The notes under the pieces were generated by a model. The model saw only the letters and a program-made list of their open reading frames with translations, made no database searches and was not told where the DNA came from. From the NCBI GenBank assembly GCA_016935315.1, contig JAFGRD010000039.1, forward strand, positions 1 through 64,000: a stretch of DNA of 64,000 nucleotides, written 5' to 3'. Every line of letters begins with the position of its first letter. Positions within the stretch are counted from its first letter, which is position 1. This stretch comes from Pirellulales bacterium. Lineage in GTDB: Bacteria; Planctomycetota; Planctomycetia; Pirellulales; Thermoguttaceae. Both the position numbers and the translations under genes were made by a program. Shown piece after piece: positions 1-9,959 of this stretch.

Positions 1-218
1 AGGCGGGATTGTTCAGCGTGGCGCTACCGACAACATCGCGGCCGGCCCGCAAGCGATCTTCCCTTGCTTGCGCACGTGGCCCGGCCCGCCGATCCACCTT
101 TCAATTGTACTGGAGCCGCCCAGGGTGTCAAATGCAGCACGGCTCGGCAAGCCCTAGAGGCTGACCGAGCGTGCAACGTGCGTGGCAGATGGTGTGGGGT
201 CTCTTCTGGAATCGCAAC
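1..218. other. Intergenic left edge, no gene seen
   Basis: No credible coding frame is visible here. It is the 3' flank of the minus-strand gene ending at 219. A short inverted repeat (CGCAAGC at 48-54 and GCTTGCG at 66-72) could form a weak hairpin but has no T-tract, so I do not call it a terminator. Confidence 0.4.
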
Positions 219-3200
219 TCATTGCCCCGACGAATGTTGCGGCACTTCTGATGGGCCGTGTGCAGCCGCATCTGCCCGCTGGCGGTCGGCAGCGGCAACC
301 CCGGCAATCAGCTTGACGCCTTTCCAGATACCGCCACACCAGTTCACATTCCACACGCGAACTGCGATCGTGCATTTCCGGCGAGACTCCACCAGACCGG
401 TCACATCGACAAGAAATCGCTTGTGCCGAGTGTTATCGCCATAGCGAGATGCGTACCGCAGCTTGCCGTTGACATAGACCGACGCCTCGTCCGAGACGGC
501 CCCGAATGCCAGGTAGACCTTCTTGCCGTCGGGCAATTCGGGAGCCGTGTAGTCCAGCCGATACCATGCGGCGCCGTCGTAAGGTGAATAGCCCTGGTTC
601 TCCCAGAACTCGCGGATCCGGATCGTCGGCCAATCGCGGTCGTCGAAACCGACTGCCTGCCATCCGCTTGCCACGCCGATTTCGTCCGGATCGGTGTGGA
701 ATCGCCATGGGACGGGCAAGTTTTCCACAAACTCGCAGCGAGTCCACAGATCGTCGAACGTCGCGCTATCGTCGAAGCCCTCTTGCGTGGCGGCCGGCAG
801 ATTGCGGTAGGTGTTGGGTTTCCGCCCCGGAGCCGGCTTGGACACGGACGGCTGGTGGGCGATTCTCAAGGCATCGATGTAACCTTGCGGCAGGGGGCGC
901 TGCACTTCGTCGCCGTTGTTGCCGAGCGTCTTGGCCGTGCGATCCCACCATCGCATCGCGCCCGGCCACATCCAGACATACCGATCGCTGTAGGCCAACG
1001 CGTGGTGCAGGCTGTAGGCGAACTCTTCAGGCGTGTAGTAGTTGTTGTCCAACCGTTTCGTATCGAAAGGGCGCCCCTGGCTCGCGTTTTCCCAACAGTC
1101 GGCCCAAAAGGAAAAGCCCGCGCGATGGTGGCTGCGATAACGATCGGGATCGAAGCTCCGGGCCGGCATCAGGTCGGTCATCATCGCCCGCTGACGCGCA
1201 TACGAACCGGGGACCCGATTGCTGAACGCCTGCTCGTGCATGTCGTGGACCTCGGCTTCCGGACCACACTGCGAAAGCAAGCCATCGACAAACGCCGAGA
1301 CAAGCGAGTAGATCTTCTTACGAGAAAGAGGATGTTGCGGCACGCCACAGTAGCTACCCGAGTAGCCTAACAGCAGCAGGATCTTGATGTCCGGAAACTC
1401 CTTGTTGACCGCGCGCATGATCTCCTCGCCGCGCTGGAACACCTGTCGACGATAGGCTTCGTAGCTTCTGGTATCGTGGTGCCGCATCTTCTCGTAGCAG
1501 AAAGGCGGCAACCCTTCATAATACTCGGTATCGAAGCAGATTCCCTTGAACCCGGCAGTCTTTGCGGAAGCGGCCATGATTCGCCAGTTCTCGACGATCC
1601 AGTCCATGTCGTCGAACCAGTCGAAGTCCACGGTCGTCTTGCCCGGATAGCAGTAGCAGAGGTAGAAGTTGTCCGTATGTCGCCCGAAATCCAGGGCCGC
1701 CGTTTCTTCTGCCCAGGCCTTTTGTTTCTCGGGGTCCAGCTTCTTCCAGAAGATCATCGGCCCGCCGGTGATGACGCCGTCGAAGTGGATCGCATCGTCT
1801 CCGACCACCGGGCCGCGAAAGCAAAGGAGCTTTTTATCCGCAGTCGACGGCCGAAACCCGTCGTCGGGCGGTGCGCTAGCGGCGACCTGATCAGCGACCA
1901 GCTCGATGCCGATTGGCCCATCATGCAACGCGGGCAGTCTCACCTTCAGCTTGCCGTCGCCCAGGTCGCCGGTCGGACCGGTTCGTCCGAGACAGAATCG
2001 CCAGCGCCACGCGCCGTCAATCTCGGGCAACCTGGCCGGGTCGATCGTGACGTCGCACAGACCGGCTTCTTCGGTCTTGTTTGCCAGGAAGACGACGACC
2101 CGATGCGGCGTGGTGTAGTTGCTCGCATAGAACCCCCGGCCGCTAACGAGCTGCTGGGCATACCACGGCCGGGCGTCGATGAGGCGGTTCCAATCGATGG
2201 AGTCGAGAGCATCCCAGAGGGGCCGGACCCGTTTCCACGTGTCGGTGGTATCCGCCACATCGCCCCACGCGCCGTTGCCGCTGCAGACCTGGATGTCGCT
2301 GAGATTCACGGCTGCCATGGCGATGTTGTACGGATTCTGCGACGACTCTCGCATGCCGTACATCTTGACCGTGCAGCCGGTGAGCAGGGCATTGTGGCCG
2401 TCGCGATAGTAGGCGGGATCGGCCTCCTGGAAGGACTCGCCGATCATCATGCAGTCGTAGAATCCGTTGAGCAGGTAGTTGAGGCCGCTCCAGGGTTCGA
2501 GGCCGTAACCGGCATCGTTGAGTTCAAGCACTTTCTTGACGCGCCAGTAGGCACGATGCTGCAACTCGTCGAGCGAGAGCCCTTCATCCTCTGGCCAGAG
2601 CGGCCGGGGATTTCCACCCCGCGACGCCTGGCCGAACGCCCCGCCGTCGAGATAGAACCCGTCGAGCCCGTACTCCTTGCACCAGTAGTCGGCCATCCAC
2701 GCGATGAACTCCGGGTATCGGCCGGCCACGTGATAGAACGTGTGGTCCTGCAGGTCCCAGTTCTTCGCGTACCCGCCGTATGCGTTCCCGCCACCGAGAG
2801 GGCAGGTATCCTCGTATCGCAACAGGGAGCTGCGTCCGGGCACGATGCCGAGATAGCCGATCGCCTTCATGCCGAGGCCGTGCGTCTGCCGCATCGCCCG
2901 TTGTATCTCGTCGTGATTGACGAAGAACCCTTCACGGTCGCGATAGTCGTTGCCCAGCCAGGTATGATGCCAGACCATGGCACCGGCCCCGTGACCGGCG
3001 AAACGAGCAAGATCGACGTTGTCGGGGTACTGCTGATTGCTGGGCGCCCGCCGCCAATGCTGGACCGGCCCCTCGGGATAGCGGATGTAGTGCACCATGC
3101 GATGCTTGAAGCCTGTCAGGTTCAGCGGCTGCGAGGGGAGAATCGACGTTGCGAAACGCAGCTTGTGATCGCTCGTGCGGATACCGAGCTCGCCGTTGCT

Positions 3201-4592
3201 TTCCTCGCGCACATACAGCTCCGTGTTCGCCGGCTCGATTGCCTTGAGGTAGAGCCCCGCCCTGGCGTTGTGGCGCAGAATCGACTTGTCAGGCAAGGGC
3301 GCCGCGCCGGACTTCGCACCGGACGATGCTTTCGCGTCCTTCGCGTCGATCCTGAAAGAGTCGGCCAGGCCGACGTGCGCTCGGAGCGACCTGGCCTCGA
3401 CGCCCTCGACGGTGACGGTCCAGAACCACACGGTTTGCACGGTCAATTTGGCAAGCACATGGGCGGTGGCGGTCTTGCCGTCGGCGGCCTGCAGCGGCAG
3501 CTTCATCCGAATGGCCCGTCGGTCGCCTTCGATCGAGGCCTGACGTTGGGCATCCGGGCGATACACGTTCCCGTCGGTTTCCAAGACTTCGACGTCGGGG
3601 AATCCGCCGGCCACCAGGGTGTCGTTGCCGTACAACCCGGCCCGAACGGTCGCTACAATGCACGGCCCGGCGAGCCGAAACTCGACCGTGGCCTCCGTGG
3701 CCGGCCAACTCCACGACAGGCCGGTGTCGGTCACCTCAACTACGTTCCGCTTGTCAACGTCAGCCTCGTAGTGGGTATCGAGCTGCTCGCAGAACCGGTG
3801 CATCTCCCGGACGCACGCCTCCCGTCGCTGCTTCTCATACTCTGAGATCAGCTCCCACTGGCTGACATTGCGGAACCTCATGCGACCGGCCGAGCCGAAG
3901 CCGAACTTGCCGGCCGCCGGGTCCGGATCGAGGAAGGACACGATCTCGTTGCCGTTTGCCCATACCGTGACGTGTCGGCCGAGCGTTTTGACCTTGAGCC
4001 TTGCTACGCCTGACGGGATTGGCTGGAACGTCGATTCCGTGACGACTCGACTGGAGGACTGTTCGGGCATCGGCGAGGAGTGGGAGTGCCCTCCGATCAT
4101 GGATCGGCTCACCGTGACCGACCGAACACGCACAGACCCTCTGGCCAGATCCATTTCGAGCAGCAACTCGCCGAACGCATCGGTACAGCGCAGCGTCATG
4201 AGAACCGGCTTGTCGAATTGCTCGACTTCGGCAGTGATGATCTGATTCCTCAGCGGCACGCCGCCATCGGTGACTGTCTGTTCGACCAGCACCCAGCCGT
4301 CATCCTGGTGTGTGGGCCGCATCTTCGGCGGGCCCGCGTAGTCCTCGCGCGCGTACGGCAAATCGAGCACGTGCCAGGTCCGCTTGGCGACCCACTCCAT
4401 CACCCTTATCTGCCGATCCGTATCTGGCAGCCCGGCACAAGCGCCGAAAACCGGCAGCTCAATTTGCGACTCCCGGTCCTCGCTGGGGGCCGGACGGCGA
4501 TACCGCTCCGGTTCCGCTGAGGCGATGGACGCCTTGAGTACAGCAACCAGCAAGACCAATCGCCAGACGCGGACCGTATGCTTGTTGACCAT
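219..4592 (-). CDS. Giant secreted glycoside-hydrolase-like multidomain protein
   Basis: Predicted exported carbohydrate-active protein of about 1,457 residues; the substrate is unknown. A signal peptide (hydrophobic residues about 9-26) opens it. A DUF1080/concanavalin-like beta-sandwich is suggested around residues 90-260. Two TIM-barrel-like segments follow, with acidic strand-end motifs GLDGFYLDGG near residue 644 and GICFDTEYY near residue 1019, as in alpha-galactosidase/amylase-type folds. The last roughly 150 residues resemble the jelly-roll sugar-binding domain of GH2/GH35 enzymes (YLAFGAVSDEASVYVNGK). The frame stays open to 4784, but ATG 4592 has GGGAG just upstream, starts the signal peptide and lies about 40 nt from a promoter-like sequence. 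The gene stands alone behind the RND operon, 215 nt away. The function is inferred from motifs, not from a recognised family over the full length. Confidence 0.8.
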   Translation of the reverse strand: MVNKHTVRVWRLVLLVAVLKASIASAEPERYRRPAPSEDRESQIELPVFGACAGLPDTDRQIRVMEWVAKRTWHVLDLPYAREDYAGPPKMRPTHQDDGWVLVEQTVTDGGVPLRNQIITAEVEQFDKPVLMTLRCTDAFGELLLEMDLARGSVRVRSVTVSRSMIGGHSHSSPMPEQSSSRVVTESTFQPIPSGVARLKVKTLGRHVTVWANGNEIVSFLDPDPAAGKFGFGSAGRMRFRNVSQWELISEYEKQRREACVREMHRFCEQLDTHYEADVDKRNVVEVTDTGLSWSWPATEATVEFRLAGPCIVATVRAGLYGNDTLVAGGFPDVEVLETDGNVYRPDAQRQASIEGDRRAIRMKLPLQAADGKTATAHVLAKLTVQTVWFWTVTVEGVEARSLRAHVGLADSFRIDAKDAKASSGAKSGAAPLPDKSILRHNARAGLYLKAIEPANTELYVREESNGELGIRTSDHKLRFATSILPSQPLNLTGFKHRMVHYIRYPEGPVQHWRRAPSNQQYPDNVDLARFAGHGAGAMVWHHTWLGNDYRDREGFFVNHDEIQRAMRQTHGLGMKAIGYLGIVPGRSSLLRYEDTCPLGGGNAYGGYAKNWDLQDHTFYHVAGRYPEFIAWMADYWCKEYGLDGFYLDGGAFGQASRGGNPRPLWPEDEGLSLDELQHRAYWRVKKVLELNDAGYGLEPWSGLNYLLNGFYDCMMIGESFQEADPAYYRDGHNALLTGCTVKMYGMRESSQNPYNIAMAAVNLSDIQVCSGNGAWGDVADTTDTWKRVRPLWDALDSIDWNRLIDARPWYAQQLVSGRGFYASNYTTPHRVVVFLANKTEEAGLCDVTIDPARLPEIDGAWRWRFCLGRTGPTGDLGDGKLKVRLPALHDGPIGIELVADQVAASAPPDDGFRPSTADKKLLCFRGPVVGDDAIHFDGVITGGPMIFWKKLDPEKQKAWAEETAALDFGRHTDNFYLCYCYPGKTTVDFDWFDDMDWIVENWRIMAASAKTAGFKGICFDTEYYEGLPPFCYEKMRHHDTRSYEAYRRQVFQRGEEIMRAVNKEFPDIKILLLLGYSGSYCGVPQHPLSRKKIYSLVSAFVDGLLSQCGPEAEVHDMHEQAFSNRVPGSYARQRAMMTDLMPARSFDPDRYRSHHRAGFSFWADCWENASQGRPFDTKRLDNNYYTPEEFAYSLHHALAYSDRYVWMWPGAMRWWDRTAKTLGNNGDEVQRPLPQGYIDALRIAHQPSVSKPAPGRKPNTYRNLPAATQEGFDDSATFDDLWTRCEFVENLPVPWRFHTDPDEIGVASGWQAVGFDDRDWPTIRIREFWENQGYSPYDGAAWYRLDYTAPELPDGKKVYLAFGAVSDEASVYVNGKLRYASRYGDNTRHKRFLVDVTGLVESRRKCTIAVRVWNVNWCGGIWKGVKLIAGVAAADRQRADAAAHGPSEVPQHSSGQ

Positions 4593-4631
4593 TCTCGCTC
4601 TCCCATTGCCGGTGTCCCGAGTCTCACACTG

Positions 4632-4661
4632 AGTATAGCATGCCGCGCAGATTTGTCGCAA
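4632..4661 (-). promoter_or_regulatory. Candidate extended -10 promoter
   Basis: Read on the minus strand: TTGCGA at 4661-4656, an 18-nt spacer, then TATACT at 4637-4632 preceded by TGC (extended -10). A start site near 4625 would give a leader of about 33 nt before ATG 4592. This is a sigma-70-like match by eye only. Confidence 0.5.
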
Positions 4662-4807
4662 CGTGCTTTCGCCCCGACAGAATGCGGCAGAACTGGGGTA
4701 TATGCACTGTCCACTAACGGTGGTGGGCGCGCGCTTCCCCGGAAAGCGGGTACGGTGATGCAGCGTGCATCCGAGTGGCGACAATCTCGGAGTACGAGTG
4801 CGATCGA

Positions 4808-7800
4808 CTAGGAGAAAGATTGCTCCTTCTTCATCCGGGAAAACACCTCATAGAAGACAGGCAAGGCGATCTGCTCGAAGAAAATGGCCACGACGAAGCC
4901 ACCGATATAGACCACAGCCAAAGGTCGGTGAAGCTCGGAGCCCGACGTCCTCGCCATCGCCAAGGGCAACACACCCAAGATGAGGATCAGTTCGGTCATC
5001 AGAATCGGCCGGAAGCGGCCCAGCGCGCCCTGGATCACGGCCTCGTGTAGTCCCTGGCCGCTTTTCCGGAGGTCGTTGATCTTGCCGACCAGGACCACGC
5101 CGTTTTGCAGGGCGATCCCGAACAAGGCGATGAAGCCGATCACGGAGGAGACGTTCACGGTCTGCCCTGCCAGATAGAGGGCGATAATGCCTCCAGCCAG
5201 CGTCATGGGGATGTTCAGCAGCAACAGCAGAGACTGGCGCAGCGAACCCAGCGAGGCGAATAGCACGACCAGCACACTCAGGGCCACCACGAGCATCATC
5301 CACGTGAGCTGTTTCATGGTCTCTTGCTGGCTTTCGAACTGGCCACCGAACTCGTAGGAACAGCCCTCGGGAATCAGCGGAGCGATGGCTGCCTTGGCTT
5401 CCTCGACAAAACCGCCGATGTCGCGACCCACCACATTGCAGAGGATGATCTTCCGCCGCTTCAAACCCTCTCGGAAAATGGTTTGCGGCCCCTCACTCTT
5501 GTCGATATCGGCGATCTGGGACAGGAGTATGCGGTTACCGGAAGGCGTGTCGACCAGCAGGTTCTTGATTGCTTCCTCATTCTGGCGGTATTCTTCGGGC
5601 AACCGCACCAACACGGCGGTGACTCGATTGGTCTCCCGCACATCGGTTGCCTCCACCCCGTTGAGGGCAGTCTCGATCAGGTCTGCGACCTCTTCGACCT
5701 TGATCCCATAACGTGCCAGGCATTCCCGCTTGAGTACAATCTGGACCAAGGGGATCCCGGTGGTCTGTTCAATCTGCAGATCGGCGATTCCCGGAATCCG
5801 ACCCATGACGTCCCGGATTTCCCTGGTTTTCGCATTCAGTACGTCCAAATCGGGCCCAAAGAGCTTGAGCGAGATCTGGCCTTCCGCGCCGGTGAGCATC
5901 TCGGCCATCTTGTTGGCGATAGGTTGCTCGAAAATGTATACGATCCCGGGGATCTTCCCCAGCTTTTCCCTCATGGCCTGGGTCAATTCCGTATAGTCAC
6001 GAGTTCTCTCGCTCCGGGGTTTCAAATCGATCAGATAATGGCTGTGATTCACCGGATGGACGTGCTCGGCCTCCTCGGCCATTCCGGTGGTCCGGCAAAC
6101 GGAGGCCACCTCAGGGAATGAGAGAAAGATCTTCTCAACCTTTTTCCCGATTCGCACGGATTCCTGGAGAGATGTCTCCGGCAGCATGACCGTCGAGGCG
6201 ACGATCGAGCCCTCATCCAGAAACGGGACAAACTCCGTGCCCAGATGCCGATAGCAGACCCCGGCAGTCACGATGATGACCAGACTCAGCAGCAACACTG
6301 TCCCTTTGTGTCGGAAGGACTTCTCCAGGACGACACCATAGACGCGGGTGGCCAACGTGACAAAGGGGTTTTCTCTTCTCCGTCGTCCCCTCCCGCCCAA
6401 GCAGATGGACATGAGCACCGGCTGCAACGTGATGTTGATAATCAGGGCTCCAAACAGAGCGGCGACCACGGCAAATGCGGTCGGACGAAACATTCGGCCG
6501 GCGATTCCCTGCAAAGCCAGAAGGGGCAAGAAAACCAAGATGATGATCAAGTTCGCCGAAAACAAATAGGGCCCGACTTCTTTGGCGCCCCGGGAGGTCA
6601 ACTCCAGCGCGGATGCGTCGTTGCTGTCACCGTGCAGTGATTTGTAGATGTTCTCCACCATGATGACCGAGCCGGCAGCCATCTTTCCGATTCCAATCGC
6701 TAGACCGCCCAACGCCATCACCGTCAACGAGACGTTGCCCACGTACATCATGATCAGCGCCAGCAGAATGGAGATGGGAATGGTCAGCAGAGCAATCAGG
6801 GAAGCACGCAAGTTGCCGAGGAAGAGCAGGATGACCAACACCACGAGAAAGCCCCCTTCCAGCATGGCGACTTCCACGTGGCTTAAGGCATTAAGAATCA
6901 ACTTGGACTGGTCGTAGTAGGGGATGATTTTGATCTTGTCCGAGATATCTCGCTTGATATCCGAGAGAAAGCGTTGGATGTTGGAGATGGTTTTCAGAGT
7001 GTCGCCGCCGTACTGCTTCTCCACAACCACGGATACCGCTTCCTGGCCGTTGAAGCCGGCGTCCCCGCGTCGGAATCTGCCCCCGACCTTGACGTCGGCC
7101 ACATCCTTGACGAAGACGGGAACGTTCTTTCGCGAGGTGATGACCGTGTTCTGAATATGGGACAGCGACTCGATTCTTCCCAAGCCTTTGATCAGGAATT
7201 CCTGGTTCTGTTTCGTGATGATTCCACCGGAGAAGTTGCGATTGCTCTTTTCAATGGCCTCCTTGACGTCGGCGATGCCGATTCCGTAATGATGCAGCAT
7301 TTCCGGTTTCAGAAAGACCTGGTACTCCCGCGCAAAGCCGCCCAGATTGATCACAAACGAGACCCCTTCGACTCCCAACAGACGATAGCGGATGACCCAG
7401 TCGGCGACGCTTCGCAGCTCCATCGGTTCCACGCCGTCTCCCACCACGGCGCATTCGAAGATTTCCCCCATCCGCGAAGAGACCGGTCCCATGATCGGCC
7501 TGGAGGCACCCAACGGGAGCTGTTCCGCCACGATTTCCAGTTTTCCGGCGACGATCTGGCGGGCAAGGTAGACGTCGGTACCCCAGTCGAACTCAACGGT
7601 TACCACGGATTCACCGGTCGTCGATTCCGACCGGACCCTGATCACCCGGGGTGTACCGCTCATTAGGCTTTCCAGAGGGATGGAAATCAGCCGTTCCACG
7701 TCCTCGGCGGGCATTCCGGGATACGAAGTGATGATATTGACCAGGGGCGCGTTCAAGTCGGGGTAGATGTCCTTCGGCATTCGCTCATAGACGATGACGC

Positions 7801-7879
7801 CCAGGACCGAGCTCAATACCGTCAGCAGCAGGACGAGAAGCCGATTACGCAACGCCCAATCGATGATTGCACGAATCAC
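4808..7879 (-). CDS. HME-type RND efflux pump, inner-membrane subunit
   Basis: Inner-membrane subunit of a tripartite RND exporter of the CzcA/CusA (heavy-metal efflux) type, 1,023 residues, a normal family length. The N-terminus (TM1, then ERMPKDIYPDLNAP) and the repeated 12-TM layout with two large periplasmic loops are visible; TM10-TM11 read GIALQNGVVL and RPILMTE, as in CzcA. Unusually, TM4 reads AIGIGKMAAGSVIMVEN: the two Asp residues expected at the CzcA D402 and D408 positions are Gly396 and Ala402, while the Glu of VEN (Glu409) is kept. The start is GTG 7879 with AGGAGA upstream. It lies 23 nt behind the adaptor gene, so they form one operon. Substrate unknown; a metal is inferred from the family and the neighbouring CPIC protein. 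Confidence 0.93.
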   Translation of the reverse strand: MIRAIIDWALRNRLLVLLLTVLSSVLGVIVYERMPKDIYPDLNAPLVNIITSYPGMPAEDVERLISIPLESLMSGTPRVIRVRSESTTGESVVTVEFDWGTDVYLARQIVAGKLEIVAEQLPLGASRPIMGPVSSRMGEIFECAVVGDGVEPMELRSVADWVIRYRLLGVEGVSFVINLGGFAREYQVFLKPEMLHHYGIGIADVKEAIEKSNRNFSGGIITKQNQEFLIKGLGRIESLSHIQNTVITSRKNVPVFVKDVADVKVGGRFRRGDAGFNGQEAVSVVVEKQYGGDTLKTISNIQRFLSDIKRDISDKIKIIPYYDQSKLILNALSHVEVAMLEGGFLVVLVILLFLGNLRASLIALLTIPISILLALIMMYVGNVSLTVMALGGLAIGIGKMAAGSVIMVENIYKSLHGDSNDASALELTSRGAKEVGPYLFSANLIIILVFLPLLALQGIAGRMFRPTAFAVVAALFGALIINITLQPVLMSICLGGRGRRRRENPFVTLATRVYGVVLEKSFRHKGTVLLLSLVIIVTAGVCYRHLGTEFVPFLDEGSIVASTVMLPETSLQESVRIGKKVEKIFLSFPEVASVCRTTGMAEEAEHVHPVNHSHYLIDLKPRSERTRDYTELTQAMREKLGKIPGIVYIFEQPIANKMAEMLTGAEGQISLKLFGPDLDVLNAKTREIRDVMGRIPGIADLQIEQTTGIPLVQIVLKRECLARYGIKVEEVADLIETALNGVEATDVRETNRVTAVLVRLPEEYRQNEEAIKNLLVDTPSGNRILLSQIADIDKSEGPQTIFREGLKRRKIILCNVVGRDIGGFVEEAKAAIAPLIPEGCSYEFGGQFESQQETMKQLTWMMLVVALSVLVVLFASLGSLRQSLLLLLNIPMTLAGGIIALYLAGQTVNVSSVIGFIALFGIALQNGVVLVGKINDLRKSGQGLHEAVIQGALGRFRPILMTELILILGVLPLAMARTSGSELHRPLAVVYIGGFVVAIFFEQIALPVFYEVFSRMKKEQSFS

Positions 7880-7902
7880 TTGTTCAGTCTCCTATTCCAG
7901 CC

Positions 7903-9084
7903 TCAGTGGACTTCGGCCGCCTGCAATACCTCTTCCTGCAGCTCGGATTTCAACTCATGATTTCCTTCGATCACTACCCTCTCGCCAGCCACCAACCCTT
8001 CTACGACCTCCTGGCGCTCTCCGTCAACGACACCCGTCTGGACTTCCCGACGGACGAAATGGTCCTTCTCCTGGACGAAGACGATTTTCTGCCTGCCCTC
8101 CTCCAAGACCGCGGCGGACGGGACAACCAGCATCTGGCAGTCTCCGTTCAGGAGGATAGCGACGTCGGCGAACATGCCGGGCTTCAGCCGGAACTGGTCA
8201 TTGCTGACCTCGGCTCGCACGGTGATTTTGCGGGTCTCTTCGTCCACGATGTCGCCGATGTAGCTGACCTTGCCACGAAAGACGTCGCCCGGATAGGCCG
8301 GGACGACAATCTCCACCGGCTGCCCGATCTTGAGTCTGGCGATGTCGGTTTCATAGGCCTCGGCGTCGACCCATAACAGGGTTGGATCGATGATGGTCAG
8401 AATTTCCGTCGCTTGATCGACCAAGGCACCGAGAACCGCCCGAATGCAAGTCACTTTGCCGGCGATTGGAGAGTAGAGAGTAATGGTGGGGTTAATCTGG
8501 TGGGCCCCGGTGATCTCCTTCACTTGCCCCTCGGTAAAACCCAGCACGTGCAGTGTCTTCTCGGCGGCCTCGAGATTTGCCTGGGCCACCTTGTACTCGG
8601 CCTCCGCCGCCACGTAGTTCTTCTTAAGCCCGATTCCATCGCTCAATAGCCGCTCTTCGCGGTCCAAGTTGAGCTTGGCCAGTTCGGCCGCGGCAATCGC
8701 CTTGTAGAATTCCGACTTCGCGCTGCCGACCTCCTGGCTGTCCAGGGTGATCAAGGCTTGCCCCTGCTCCACCCAGTCGCCGAGCTTGATGTGAATGTCG
8801 GCCACCCTCGCCGGAAAGGCATGACTGACAATCGCCGTTTGCGTCTGCGGCGCGAGGACCTTTCCCATCCGTTTCAGAACCGACTTGCATTGCCCGTTTC
8901 CTACTTCTTCCGTTCGGATTCCCACAATCTCGGAAGCTTCTTCCGGCAGGTACACGACATCTTCGGCGGGCGCGGATGGAGTCGGCAAGGCACTTTCGTT
9001 GCTGGGAAGCGGGGCCTCGGTTCTCCGGCACCGCAGACTGAGTGCAACCAGCAACAGGACTAGGAAAGCGACTTTCTTGTTCAT
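7903..9084 (-). CDS. RND periplasmic adaptor (membrane fusion protein)
   Basis: Periplasmic adaptor linking the RND pump to an outer-membrane channel, CzcB/CusB-like, about 393 residues. After a hydrophobic N-terminus ending in a Cys (LVALSLRC; not a clean lipobox because of Arg before Cys) come the barrel-sandwich half-motifs (VADIHIKLGDWVEQGQALI and the later SPIAGKVTC), the alpha-hairpin between them (KAIAAAELAKLNLDREERLL onward), a beta-barrel domain and a C-terminal membrane-proximal domain. ATG 9084 is chosen over the longer frame to 9183 because AGGGAG precedes it and it begins the export signal. It is translated just before the pump. No outer-membrane factor gene is present in the window, so the channel must be encoded elsewhere. 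Confidence 0.92.
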   Translation of the reverse strand: MNKKVAFLVLLLVALSLRCRRTEAPLPSNESALPTPSAPAEDVVYLPEEASEIVGIRTEEVGNGQCKSVLKRMGKVLAPQTQTAIVSHAFPARVADIHIKLGDWVEQGQALITLDSQEVGSAKSEFYKAIAAAELAKLNLDREERLLSDGIGLKKNYVAAEAEYKVAQANLEAAEKTLHVLGFTEGQVKEITGAHQINPTITLYSPIAGKVTCIRAVLGALVDQATEILTIIDPTLLWVDAEAYETDIARLKIGQPVEIVVPAYPGDVFRGKVSYIGDIVDEETRKITVRAEVSNDQFRLKPGMFADVAILLNGDCQMLVVPSAAVLEEGRQKIVFVQEKDHFVRREVQTGVVDGERQEVVEGLVAGERVVIEGNHELKSELQEEVLQAAEVH

Positions 9085-9228
9085 TAGACTTCTCCCTAAC
9101 AGGCACACAAAAAGGGGAACTCGACGCGTCGTCAATACCTTCGGCCGGCGCAGAGCCGATACCAATCGCGCAAAATGACCCAACGGCCCCCATGTCTCAT
9201 GCCGCTGGCCACTCTGGATTGCGTTGGT

Positions 9229-9540
9229 TTAGAGGGCACGCGGCGGAGAACGAGCCGAGACCAGGAGTTGTGAGGAGAGAAAATGCGGAGTCGACAGTGG
9301 AGCGGAGACGATCCAGGTGGCTAGCGAAACCAGAACCACCCACCCGACGCAGAGTCCGATCGTGCCCAGGCTCATGCCCCAAAGGCAGATCGGACAATCG
9401 TCCGGCGATTGGTTGGCGTCGTGCAAGGCTTCGAATTCGAAGTGCACGCAGAAAAGCACGCAGCAGCCAAACATCACCAGCCACGACAGAATCGCCAGGA
9501 TGTCACGCGCCGGAATCTGGAGGCGTCGCTTGGAAGCCAT
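9229..9540 (-). CDS. Small membrane protein with a DDCPIC motif
   Basis: Short protein of 103 residues with two predicted membrane segments (about residues 13-32 and 54-80). Between them is an extracytoplasmic loop rich in possible metal ligands: His33, His40 and DDCPIC (Cys49, Cys52). Small proteins with this HxxC/CPxC character often sit in front of heavy-metal RND operons (DUF2946-like), and here it is the first gene of the adaptor-pump set, 144 nt upstream of the adaptor. A role as a periplasmic metal-binding or sensing accessory is inference. The start codon has only a weak ribosome-binding site. Confidence 0.7.
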   Translation of the reverse strand: MASKRRLQIPARDILAILSWLVMFGCCVLFCVHFEFEALHDANQSPDDCPICLWGMSLGTIGLCVGWVVLVSLATWIVSAPLSTPHFLSSQLLVSARSPPRAL

Positions 9541-9959
9541 AACAATGCCCTGGAGTTATTCCGGCCGCCCGAACTTGCCGCATCAAAAGAGAGCGGCTGC
9601 GGGTAAGTACCACCCCAATAGTCGCCAGTGTACTCGCTCGCCCGCACGGTGTCTATTCGTTGGCCGCGTCGCCCGCCGGCCAAAACGGACTCCAGCCCCC
9701 CTCTGCGGCGGTGCCAGCCATCGGGGTCCGGCGTGGGACCGGCAACTTGGAAGCGACACGTCGGCGTCCACAGCGATGCCCTCGTGCGGTCGGACGAAAG
9801 AGCGAGTTCTGAAACTGCCCGGGCCGGCACAGTACTTCGTGATCAGCCCTGTTTCTGCGAAGAATCCCGCCGCCCTTTGCTGCCAAGCACTTGCACCAAT
9901 CACCCCACCCCCGGCGCCGGGCGCCGCGCGCGCAGTGTCGAATGCCGATCTGCCGCCGA
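9541..9959. other. Intergenic, no gene seen
   Basis: This 419-nt gap must contain the promoter of the metal operon on the minus strand and the end of the beta-propeller gene's transcript. I found no clear -10/-35 pair, palindromic operator or terminator. Confidence 0.35.

Noticed and set aside
48-72. Inverted repeat as a terminator at the left edge
   Set aside because: Only 7-bp arms with no T-tract; likely chance in GC-rich sequence.
1476-3845. Plus-strand open frame of 789 codons
   Set aside because: Antisense shadow of the giant secreted protein; GC-rich codon bias keeps the opposite frame open.
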